A stretch of 64,000 nt of DNA. Source: Ptychodera flava. Its lineage: Eukaryota; Hemichordata; Enteropneusta; Ptychoderidae. Positions 1 to 12,600 of the stretch are shown here, piece by piece. The position numbers and the translations under genes were made by a program. The notes under the pieces were generated by a model. It ran no database searches. It was not told where the DNA came from and was given only the letters and a program-made list of their open reading frames with translations. The stretch spans positions 26,108,654 to 26,172,653 of the forward strand of contig NC_091931.1 in the NCBI RefSeq assembly GCF_041260155.1, read 5' to 3'. The first letter of the stretch is position 1. Each line of letters begins with the position of its first letter.

Positions 1-338
1 AACCACATTATTGTCAGCATCTCTGATATTTGGTAAATTGCTCAGCCTCATTTTCGTTTTACAGCGTTATTGTCTATGCAACAATTAGTGGTTTTAGAAT
101 TAATCCCTAACCTGCGCATAAATTATTATACATGTTCTGGGGAAGATATTCAACTACATGCATAAAACCTTTCAGACCGAAGTGATTTGTGCAAAGTGGT
201 ACAATTACTTAGCTCTCACACAGCAAACTACACAAGAAGAAATTGTACCAAATTCTGACAATTGAACATTGTCTACTTAACAGATTTTTCTATAATGACA
301 TCTGCACTCAGTAATATGGTAGTTCACATGATGCTTAC
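1..338 (-). other. kinase intron sequence at left edge
   Basis: Lies past the donor at 333-338 in transcript direction. No exon or repeat recognised here; the next exon of the kinase gene must be outside the window. Confidence 0.5.
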
Positions 339-662
339 CAGTGTCATCAAGTCCTGTTGCTGGCAATTCCTGTCCAAGGGAAGCAGGGCTGGCTGCTTCA
401 CTGGCGTCTGGTGTCATTTGTCCCTCAGAGCTGGCTCTGCTCGCTGGCTTAGAGTCTGACAAGTGTTCACTCTCAAACATTGAGGTGACTTCGCTGCCAG
501 CAACGTCATCAAGTCCTGGTGTTGACATTTCGCTTCCAAGGGAAACAGGGCTGGCTGTTTCACCGGCATCTGGTGTCAATTGTCCCTCAGAGCTGGCTCT
601 GCTCTCTGGCTTAGAGTCTGACAGTTGTTCACTCTCAAACATTGAGGTGACTTCACTGTCAA
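339..662 (-). other. kinase tail exon with internal 54-residue tandem repeat
   Basis: A 324-nt exon between a CAG acceptor and GTAAGC donor, phase 1 at both ends. It contains two copies of a 54-residue unit beginning SEVTSMFESE and carrying LSDSKP, SRASSEGQ and TPGLDD-like motifs; the second copy is incomplete at its end. Copies differ by a handful of residues. The gene continues past the left edge because no stop has appeared. Confidence 0.8.
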
Positions 663-3600
663 CTGCAAATGAACAAAGGATCAAAATAGACATAATGACC
701 ATGTAGAAACAAGCTTGTGAACCAAGGATCAAAATAGACATAATGACCATGTAGAAACAAACTTGTTTAGTCAACAAACAAAGGCACCTGCATGGTTATA
801 AATTTTACTGAATTGCAACATTCTCTCAGACTCTTTTTCACCTCTTTGACATTACTGAAACATCACTCAACTAACTGTAAATCATTGTCATTAAATCATC
901 AACATCAATATACCTCATAACATCAGGAGTTAAGCTTTTTAAATATTTAAAATAAATACATTTAAATGTGATATGTGAGTTGATATACTGATGTTCAATA
1001 CCCTGTCTCAGTTGCCTGAAAGAATTGGACAACTGTGTACATACAATCAGGTGGGCAGGACTAACTTTTTGTGTATGCTTCAAGTTTATGCATCAAGGGA
1101 AAAGACTCATAAAGGCTTTAACTTCAACACCCTACAATACACCAAACTGAAAGTACATGCAATGTGTTGGAATACCATCCATGAACTTGATAAAGGTTGA
1201 CCTTGTCTTTCTGTATATTCAAAATTTGAAAGTCTCTTTAAAGAGACTTTCTGTATATTCAAAATTTGAAAGTCTCTTTAAAGAGACAGCAAATTTTGTG
1301 AAGCAAAACTGTGACCTCTCTGATAGGAATCTGTTATTTTTATTTGGAAGAAATTACGGCACAAATAAAAAGCCAACAAGACATTTACCATTCTGGTCAA
1401 GTCCTGGTGTGGGTGAGTTATCATCATCAGAGTCGCTTGCTAGCTTCTGATCCATGAATTGTGAATCTGGTGTTGCTGAGTCACTCAAACTCAGATCACT
1501 GACTTCATCCAAGTCTGACATGGCATCATCGCTGGCCAATGGGGTGACTGCAATGTCAATAGAACTGACCTCACTGCTTGACAGTGAACTGATTTCAGTG
1601 TCAGAAGAACCTGTGAAAAGAGAACAAGTTCATGCTACATTTTATAAAGTTGCACTCACTTGAAACTGCTGAATAAGTAAAAACGACTCTTAGGCATGTA
1701 TTTCATGCAATGCATTTTTTACGGCAATTCCTTCTGATTTTAACCTCTCTATCTTTATTCAAAGGTATTTACTTATTTGATCAAGTTGATTGTACCATGA
1801 TTGATTAATTTTGTTGGATAACAGCTGCACACACCCCACTCTGCCAGTAAGTTAGTCATACTACAACTATGGGATGCACTTACCAGCCTGACTGGACACA
1901 CTGTCCTCTCTCTGGGAGCTGTAGTCTGGCTCTATCACCATGTAACATTCACCGGTTTTCAGTGATTCGCTCACCAGCGGGGCCTTCAGATTTGTCACAA
2001 GGCTCTCAACAACGCTGTCCAGCTCTCCATCCTTGCTTTTTTTGTAAGTGTTGTCTGTCATTGAAGACAATTGAACATCATTTTATTTTTTTAAATTTTA
2101 CATGTATCACATTATGCTACTATCTTGGCCACCGTAAACTGTTTAATCAAACTGTAGTGGCAACAGGTGGTTTTGTACGTATCTGTTGGTGACAATACAC
2201 TGATTTGCAACCAATTAATCAAATTGTCTATACCTTATGCCAGTTGCTTATACAAGATATGCAAATAGTAGAAATACACTCAAGCAGAAATGAAAAAGAT
2301 TAATGATTGTGATTAGGGCACATAGTGTAGGCCACAAGCTGGAGCCATTATGATTCAGACTGTTACTTGAGGTTGACTCTATGTACCAACAGAAAGTAGT
2401 ACTCAATTTTATTTTATATACAAACTAAAAACAAACAGTCTTATTCAATTTTAATAGACAGACCTCGAATGAGGAAACTTATCTAGAGCAGTAGCAATAA
2501 GAGCTAATTTTTCATTTCTTTGGACAATTAAGTTTCTCTATATACAAGCCAATTTATTCCAACACAAAGTATCACTGAATTGGTGAATCAAAGTCAAATA
2601 CACCTTATACCTTCATCATCAGTGAAGACGTCTCCGGGCAGAAACTTCTTTTCTGCTTTCTCAGCACTGTCAAGATCCTGTGCCAAGACAGGAGACAGAG
2701 CGCTATCCGGAGCCTTCGGTGTCTCTGGGTCTGTATCTCCACGAGCTTTGTTACCCTGAGACCGGATTTCTGAAAGATAACAAAAAATCGAAAATATACG
2801 CATGCAAATAAAATGTTTCATCGACCACAACAACTTTTTGTTGCACTTTGTTAGGAAGTTTTTGATTAAAATGTCTGGTTTTGCATTTCAGAAGCAATGT
2901 GATGTAACCTACCTATGTATGCAAACTGACAAACACCTTGCAGAATATGCAATATCCTACACAGTCAATACATCTAAGGGGCTGGTTACATAAGACTTGC
3001 ATGTATGGCATAAGTGAGATCTGTGAGTATTTTTGCCTTCAAACAAAAACATTTTTACGGTCATCATGACAGCTATACAGTACTATGAGCTTATTCGAAG
3101 TTAATTTTTCATTTTATATCAGGGGACTTTGTATGCAAAGATACAAACATAAACAAAAAGTACCAAATATATGACAGAATTATTTGCCCAAGGACACGAT
3201 TTACCTACCTTCAACTTCTTCAGAGAAGCTGATGTGTGACTTTCCTCCTGTTTCCTTCACACTGGTGCTTTCCAGTGTCTTATCAGAAACACTGGCAAAG
3301 CGAGAACGTGGCTTCTCCTTTGTGAGAAATTTCTCACTTTTACCTAGTACACAAACCAAAAAATCAGAAAAATATGAAGATAGAGAGAGCTTCAAGCCAT
3401 ATGTTTCAAAACCAGTGTCCGTCAAAAATTGTGCTATAGCTGTGACTTTAGCAGAGTATAAGCTGCTGTCAGAAATTGAATAACTGTGAAAATTTTCCCG
3501 AGACAGAAATCAAACTCACTCCATTCATCTGATGTCAACAATATCACTCCTTTCTTGATATGCTATCAAAGTTGTATTGAGAAATTATATTCAAATCATG

Positions 3601-6600
3601 TGATTTTACAAACATTGTATAAATTTATTCACCTTTGCCTGCTGGCAGTGATTTCTTGGCAGTTTTCTTTTCACCAACAGTCCCCATTGTTGAGTCTGAG
3701 ACACAATTTTGTGGGACAGTCTGCTGTACAGCAATCCTCTTTTGAGGGACATTATCTATGATCAGGAAAAACGGAAAGAATTATGACAAATAAATAATAG
3801 ATAATACAAAACTAAGCAAAGAAAGACATCATTTATAGAATGTGTTGACAAATTTTCATTTTGAAATAATGATGTATCACTGTTGTACATACACAGAAAA
3901 ACGGTGCTATTCTTTGTCCCCTAAATAATACTTCAGAATCTGTTACAAAATTTTAAATACACAGCATACAACAACTACTGTAACATTCCTACCCTGAGTG
4001 GCATTAGCAAAAGCATTTTGCTTAATAGGCTTCTGCATGTTGATCTTCACTTTGGAAACCTTCCGTGTGGAGCCAGATGAAGTACTTGGCAATGGAGTGG
4101 ATGGCCTCACACTTCCTGAAGTACTTGCACTTGAGGCTGGAAGTTAAGATAATGACAATATTAATTCACAAAATGAATTTTGCACAGTACCACAGAGTTT
4201 GACTATACAGCTGTGTCTGGTACTTTCATATAATTGCTCTCTCTGGTGATGGTGGCATATCATTGTGGTCAAAGACAAATTGGATAAACTTAAGAAAAAT
4301 GTATTATTTTGAAAACAACAAATTAGAATTTTGGCTTGATGATGTATCACTGTTTTGCATGCACAAACAAGTTGCCATAATTTGTCCCCTGAATGATACT
4401 TCACAACCAATCATCATCTTTGAAGCCACACAGTATAGTAAAACAACAGTTACCTACCCTGAGTGCCATTAGCAAAGGCATTTTGCTGCGGCTTCTCCAC
4501 TTTGGTTTTCACTTTGGAAACCTTTTGTGTGGAGTGACCTGAAGTACTTGGCAATGGAGTGGATGGCCTCACACTTCCTGAAGTACTTGCACTTGAGGCT
4601 GGAAGTTAAGATAATGACCATATTAATTCACAAAATGAATTTTGCACAGTACCACAGAGTTTGACTATACAGCTGTGTCTGGTACTTTCATATGATTGCT
4701 CTCTCTGGTGATGGTGGCATATCATTATGGTCTAAGACAAATTGGACAAACTAAACAAAAATGTATTACTTTGAAAACAAAAAATTACAATTTTGACTTG
4801 ATGATGTATCACCGTTTTGCATGCACTAACAAGTTGCCATAATTTGTCCCATGAATGATACTTCACAACCAATCATCATCTTTGAATACACAGTACAGTA
4901 CAACAACAGTTACCTACCCAGAGTGCCATAAGCAAAGGCATTTTGCTGTGGTTTCTTCACATTGGCCTTCACTTTGGAGACCTCCATTGTAGAGCGAGAT
5001 GAAGTACTTGGCAATGGAGTGGACGGCCTCACACTTCCTGAAGTACTTGCACTTGAGGCTGGAAGTTAAGATAATGACCATATTGATTCACAAAATGAAT
5101 TTTGCACAGTACCACAGAGTTTGACTATACAGCTGTGTCTGGTACTTTCATATGATTGCTCTCTCTGGTGATGGTGGCATATCATTATGGTCTAAGACAA
5201 ATTGGATAAACTTAAGAAAAATGTATTATTTTGAAAACAACAAATTAGAATTTTGACTTGATGATGTATCACTGTTTTGCATGCACAAATAAGTTGCAAT
5301 AATTTGTTCCCTGAATGATACTTCATAATCCATCATCATCTTTGAATACACAGTATAATACAACAACAGTTACTTACCCTGAGTGCCATTAGCAGAGGTG
5401 TTTTGCTGTGGCTTCTTCATGTTGGCCTTCACTTTGGAGACCTCCATTGTAGAGCGAGATGAAGTACTTGGCAATGGAGTGGATGGCCTCACAATTCCTG
5501 AAGTACTTGCACTTGAGGCTGGAAGTTACAACAATGATCACATTAATTCACAAAATGACTTCAGTTATGCACAGTATATCTAAGTTTGACTACAGCTTTG
5601 TTTGCATATTTTGATATTACTGCCTTGTCCATTAACGGTGGTGCATCACTTGTGCCATATGGTACATGCAGTGAGTAGGAGAATTCAATGTATTTATTTA
5701 CCTGAAGGAATACTTCCTTGACTTTGCCGGGATCCTTTCAGACTGCCATGTGAGGCAAGCTGCACACGTGGAGCACCAGAAGAATGGATCTTGACAACTG
5801 AAATGAAATGGCATGTTATACATTCATTTCATCTGGGCATGAATAAAAATAAAATTACCAGACAATGCCAGTAATGAAACCAACTAAATATAGACCATTA
5901 TGCCTACAATAAAGAAAATCTACAGAATATGGCAAAAAGGAAGCCAAAAATAAATGAAAACAGATATACAGTGTATCTCTCAAACTTGAAATTCACAGTG
6001 GCTATGGGCTATTCAACAAAGTTGATGACAAATCTGTAGAGCGAAAATTCCATCCCATTTGAAAGTTAAAAATGCCTTATTTCAAGACAATCAGCAGAAA
6101 TTACTTAAAACAGGAAGAATGATAGAATGTAGTTCACCTTTGGTTTCAGAAGAAAAAAGTACACGAAGTCCAGATTTGGCCGTCTTCTTCTTCATCCAGC
6201 TGTCTGGTTTCAAGACTGGAGTGCCTGGTCTCTTATTGTCCACGGTAACTGTCCCTCTAGCAATAGCTGCTGCACCTATATTTGACGCAACAACATTAAG
6301 AAGCAGTTAAGTTAGTAGGATAGAGTGCTTGAATCAGTTTAAGATTTTTTTGTGAGCCCTGATTTGAAAGTATGTCAGATGGATTCTATGACGGAGAAAG
6401 GGATAGTCATATCTGATGGAAGAAAATGATGCAAAGTATGTAATATCAGTAAGGTAGGTAATGTGGTTAACATTTGGTGATCAAAGACCAGCAGTGTCGT
6501 CCAGTGGCACTGCAGTCTATTGCTGGGCCATCCATACATAATTGATCATACAAGTGTACCAGTGAATACTGGTTCATTTGGGCCAACAAAATGGTAATCA

Positions 6601-9600
6601 CCATTTGACCAAGGAAAAAGTAATGGTATAACCTTTTCACCACCATGGTTTGGCCAAAACCCATTGTTATCGATGGTGGTTGTGGACATTTTTACAAGAA
6701 ATTGGGGTGAAAAGGCTCCAACCAATAGACTACTAGAATTACTTAAGGAAGTATGCACCTCGAAAGTGAAAGACTTAAACTTTTGCTCTAACTTTCCTCA
6801 AGGAATCTTTCAATCATTCTCTTTCAAAATCAAGAATAAAAATAGGGGGTCACCGTGCAAATTTTGGTACTAGAGAAACAAATACCCCAAGATTTACCAA
6901 TATTAGTAATTCAAAATGGCCGCCATCCCTGTGTTAAGTCTATGGAGAAAAATAAAAATTTTCGAAATTCAAAAAGCTAAGCCGGTGAAAAGTTTTCTTT
7001 CACCAAGAGCTTTAAAATGAACCCCCACATGTGGTAATGGTATATCAGAAGAGAATTGTAAAAGTTTGCGAGTCCGAATGTCTGTCCCCGAGGTGCGTTC
7101 TACCTAAACACTGATCCACCTGTCCAAATGTACATACACTGTAATTAGTGAACATAACCTTGGTATTTCTTAGCTGGAACAACTAAATTAGACACAAATT
7201 TTAGGAGAAATATTTGAGAAAAATTCACTGAAATGGATTTTGTTCTGCTTTTCTTTAAGTCAGAGAAGAAGAACGTGCAATACCTTCAGTATCTCTTCTG
7301 AAAAAGGCATCTCGACCGTGAAGAATTGAAACCCAGGGAAGTTCAACCTCTTCCTCACCTATCATCTTCTGCCTGGGCTTGGGTGTTTCACCGGCTGCTT
7401 TTAATGCAAAGTAGGGTAGCATTTCATAGGTTAAACTTGAACTCAGAATGAAGTAAGCTCATAGTCGAAGGAAAACTGATGAATGCAGTGCTAAGGGTCA
7501 TTCAGTGTCCCTGGAACTGAAGACGCGTGCCAATATTGTAATGAAGTATTTTACTTGTGAAGTCAATACAGAATTATGATCTAAAATTTAGATATCAAAC
7601 AAAACGCTTTAGCCTTTGAGTGCCAAAGTTGATTTTTGTTGCCTTAATACACTATAATGCCAACAATTTCTTTCAAATCTAGACAATTTATTTCTGTTTC
7701 TCAAAACTTTGGTCAAAAAGTGTAGCCCATGAACGTTTTTGTCTATTTGGTCCAAAATCATGATAAAAATTGCAGAAAAATTCATAAAAATTGGTAAAAT
7801 GTTGCCCTGGGGGGAAATTACGGTGCTCAAAGGGTTAACAAAAGTGCCTGATTTCACACCCTCTAAGAAACCAGTGTACAAAACACAATAAGGTCAAAAG
7901 ATGGAAGCATGACTCACCCTTCTGTTGACTGGGTTTGAGACTGGCCACAGAGACTCCTCGTTTCTGGTTAGCAAGGTACTCTTGCATATCCACACTGGCA
8001 TCGATGAAAGGATGGCTCAGTGCCTCACTTGGTCTGATTCTCTTGCTTGGGTCGTACAGGAACATTCTGCAGCAATTACATAGGAGTATTGTGAAATATT
8101 TCATGTTCATTAAGCACGGTGATAGCTGGTGTTGTTCACATTTATGGTAGTATGTGCCTTGATAGTGAAAGACTTAAACTTTTGCCCAAACTTTCCTCAA
8201 TGAAACTCTCAAACATTCTCTTACCAAATCAAGAATAAGAGGTTACCACAGAAAGTTTGGTACCAGAGAAACAAATTACCTAACATTATTTGAAATTCAA
8301 AATTACTGCCCTCCTAGTGTTAACTCTATCTGAAAAAATTAAATTTTTTGAATTTCAAAACCTAAGATGGTGAAAATCTTTCTTCCTTCATGAGCTTCAA
8401 AATGAGCCACCACAAGTGGTAGTCTAAGATCAGAGAAGTATTGTAAAAATTTGACAATCTGAATATCTGAACCCAAGGCGCATTCTACCTTAACAACTTC
8501 ACCTGAACGCAAATGTGCATGTAAACAATCATGCATACCCTTTAAGTCAAACATCAAACTTCCCATAGCCCTCTCTGCGAAGTGAATTCTGTCAGAAACA
8601 TTGTGTTTATTTGAGCCCACTGCATTGTTGTTATTAAAACATGTCATTTAATATAAGTGTATAAACATAATGGCACAAATGTGAAATTGTGAAAACATGA
8701 ACGACAAAAGCTTGTTCAAGACTTTTGTTGGCCACAAACCATTGTGTCATTGTGATATCAATAAAACTGCTCAGAACACCAGCAATGATTAGAAATAAGC
8801 ATATCCTTCAATAGACGATGTTCCGCTGATTGCGAGATCTCGCGAGACTTTAATACATGCCCGTAGGAACAGGTTTCCAGCTTCGTAATACAAGTCAAAC
8901 TTTGTATGGAACTGGAAAAAGTGCAGAACTGAGCAAAGATTGCAACTTCATATATTTTATGCAGAGTTTAACGTAATTAGCGACTTGTCCTGTTTTACGC
9001 AGTTTGTCCTTTGTTGTGAGAACACGTCCACTGCGAACCACATATTCTTGCGATATCTCGGAATGTCTCGCGCGGTTTGGAACATGGTCTATTGACATGC
9101 TTGTGTATGCCTGTGAAAATTCTACATCTTTGGGTTTGTTTTTCTACAAGAGCCCCATTTGCTTAGAGGCTAACAGTTCCCAAAATAAAGTAAAAATATG
9201 TAAGACAATAATGAAGATCTCATTGTATGCTTGAACTAAGGCTGTATTCTCAAATAATGGTGAGGGGGCTGTAAGAATGGCTATTTAAACCTTATTTTGT
9301 TTTCAAACCCCCTTAATACCCTAAAAAAAATTCAAATCCCCCTCCCCCAAAAAACAATCACACAGTCAAATATTTTGATATTTCCTAGCAAACAAAATAC
9401 TGACTGACATAAAGCAGTCATGTATAAAAGTAAAAACTTACTGGTGCAGCAGATCAACAAACTTGGCAAACTCGCTCTTGCTTGTCTTGAACTGAGGTCT
9501 GGTACCAACTGGTCCATTATTCATCCTCAGCAATCGAATGCTCTGCTCTAGAGGGCGATCCATTGGCCTCACCTAAAGACAACGTTTGTATTGACGAATT

Positions 9601-12600
9601 ATACATTAGTGTGTCTATATTCTTAACACTTGCAAAGGTCAGGCAAAAAGCTGTTCACATATTTTTTTTCCATACCATGATTGTGGAAATCTGATTGTTG
9701 CCATGATGATATCCTTACAAGGTAAACGTCTATGAATTAATTGAATATTTATTAAGTTATAGTTATTTCACTGATTGACACCAAAACTGCCCCGAAACAA
9801 GAGGCAATCAAAACAATTTTATGTTCATTACTTTCCAAATACACCTCATTCCCCTAACAGTAGGGTAGGGGATTTGATCCCAGGGATCAAGTTTATTCTA
9901 GTCTGTTAGAGGATTATGGAGGTATGTGTCATAGCCTTTTGTTTTCCTTTGAAATTGTAATCTGGTAAGTAAATTTCCTGGCTAGACAATCTGACAGGCC
10001 TTTGACGTCTCTGCAACATGTTGCATTCCATCATTTTTGAATCTGTATGTGTCTCACCACCTGTAGCTTGTAGAAAAGCAGTTGGAATGAACAGTATCTG
10101 TGTACCACTCACCCTTAGCTGACCCTTAGTATCCTTGAATTGGTATCTGTCATTTGCCAGTGTCTCGAAATAAACCTTGGTATTTCTTCCTTTTGCCAGC
10201 ATGTCTCTTGGAGGCAAACCGAACACTCGGATCATCCTCTTCATCAAGTCACGCTAGGAAAGGATGAGGTAGAGAAAGGTGTGGTCGGTGAATTCGTGAC
10301 AACTATTATTTATCTATTAGGCAACTGGATGAAACATTGTGGTGTCTGAATGGTTCACAAAATCTGAAGAACCATTGGAAACATTGGCCACAAAATATCA
10401 ATTGTTTAGTTGAACAAAAAAAACCTGCATTTGCTGTACAAATTATGATGTTCGACACAGAAATCAAGAAGGTGATTTTTAAGTCTTTCAGTGTTGTATT
10501 CCCACAAAAATTTCTATGTAACATTTTACAACATTTTTATAAATTTTCTGTAATTTTTTGATAGTTTTGGATCAAATTGACATAACTTTGCAACATTTAC
10601 AATTTTGAATTAAAATTTTGGGAAAAGTTTGAAAAAACTTGTTTAGAATCAAAAAAAGTTGTTGGCGTTATATTCTATAAAAGGCAACAGAAATTGACTT
10701 TGGCACTTAAAGAATTAAATCTTAATTTTTGGGTTTTACGTCAACTGTTACAGTATAGAGGCATACCTGAGATGATGCTGGAAAGAGACATTTGCCGGTG
10801 AATAACTCCACCAGGACAATACCAAGACTCCACATGTCAACCTGAGTACCATACTTGTGTCCTACGACAACTTCTGGTGACCGGTACCAACGGGTCTGAC
10901 AGTACAAACCAACGTTCTGTGTGTAGTGGATGGAAACACAACATCAATGAACTCATAAATTGTCTGTACTAACAATCTTTTCAAAACATCTAGAAGATAC
11001 TGGCTTGGCAAGGAAAAGTGTAGTATCTACATTGACAACTATGTGGACAAGGTTGGTTGGGCCAAAATGCAAATATTTCAATTTTTATGAGTCCTGAAGG
11101 AAATATCAGCAACCCTTCACACAACAATGTATTTGTGAGTTCAACGTAAGATCAGGTACAAGAAGATAATTTTGAAAACATACTTAAATGTCACTCATCA
11201 AAAGTTTTACATCATGGTTTTCCATCTTTATTTTAAGCCTTTCAACATCATGATTTTGGCCAAACTCGTTGTTTGCCATGGTAATTGTGGACTCATTCAC
11301 AGGGAATCCAGGGTACCCCCAAAAATGTCAGCGTGGCTGTAGTGTAACTAAATATGAGGCACCATCTAAGTGTTCTTACCTGAAGACATGGCCTTTGAGC
11401 AATTCCAAAGTCGATCAGTTTGACCCGGGTGGACGTCGGATGAACCAACACGATGTTGTCAGGCTTGATGTCACAGTGCATGACCTGCCTGTCCAGCCCG
11501 GCCAGGAAGTCCAGGGCTTCAAGCACCTGCTCACCAAAGATCCTGACCAGGGTCAGTGAGAGTCCAGTCAGTCCGGTGACCTTCAGGACTGTCCAGAGGT
11601 CGTAGGAGTAGAGAGGGGTCACAATACAGTACATATTCCTGTACTCGAAAGTTGAGTTGACCAGGACTGAAACACAGCAAAATGTACATAAAGAAAGAAG
11701 AAAGTGAGAAAAAAATCACAATTTGGTGAGAAGCCATCTGAACTGTCTTCGTCAAGTAAGTATCATATCACCATGTTGACACACTTTTCCAAATTTATCT
11801 CCTGCAATTTTCACCCAATATCTCTGAAGGCATGTGTTGCCTAACCAATAAACAAAGATAATATCAAACATCATGTCTAAAAGAAACCTTTTTTTTTAGC
11901 TTCATGCTTGAAACTCTTTTGCATCCCCCCTCTGTTAATGCCTTGAAATCATCGCAAAGCTTTTCAAGAGGATATATAGAGCAGAACTGTTTTTGGAATT
12001 CTTGAGTAAAAGTACATAATATACCAAAACATGGTCTCAAAAACAAGGTGTAAGGCTATTAATAAATCCAGATGTGACTTAAACGATTTTGATAGTGGAC
12101 AGATGTTTAAAATCCCTGATTTTCCATGCCTTCAAGTACACCTTCTTCACAGTTTTTCCTTTACAAGCTTTCTGAAAGAACTTCCACTTACTCAGATTGG
12201 AGTTTCTCTTTTTGTCGTGTTCCTTGATGTAGTAGAGGATTTCAGCTTCAGTGCTGGCAGAGCGTCTGCCTTCCTCACTGCCATCTTTGATTGCCTTGAT
12301 GGCTCTGAAGCGTTTTTTGAGGGAGTCATAGACACGAACAACCTTATCATAAAGAAAAATTGTGTAAAAAAAATTAATAATAATAAACAACAACATAATT
12401 TGCCTTTTTTGTCTTCTGTTGCTTATTGCATTGCAATTTCCATTTGCCTTGAGATACTACTTATATTGCTAGGCATGTTGAAAGATACTGAATGAATGGA
12501 TGACCACGTATATATTTGACCCCAGTTTTAGGCACAATACATGAAACTATCACAAAAATGAATTAATGGTCATGACCAATAATTCATTTTTGCAATGGTT

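Noticed and set aside
8815..9100. CpG-rich stretch with TCTCGCGAGA-like motifs in kinase intron 7, considered as a promoter
   Set aside because: The motif can mark promoters, but no first exon or ATG with a phase-compatible donor was found.
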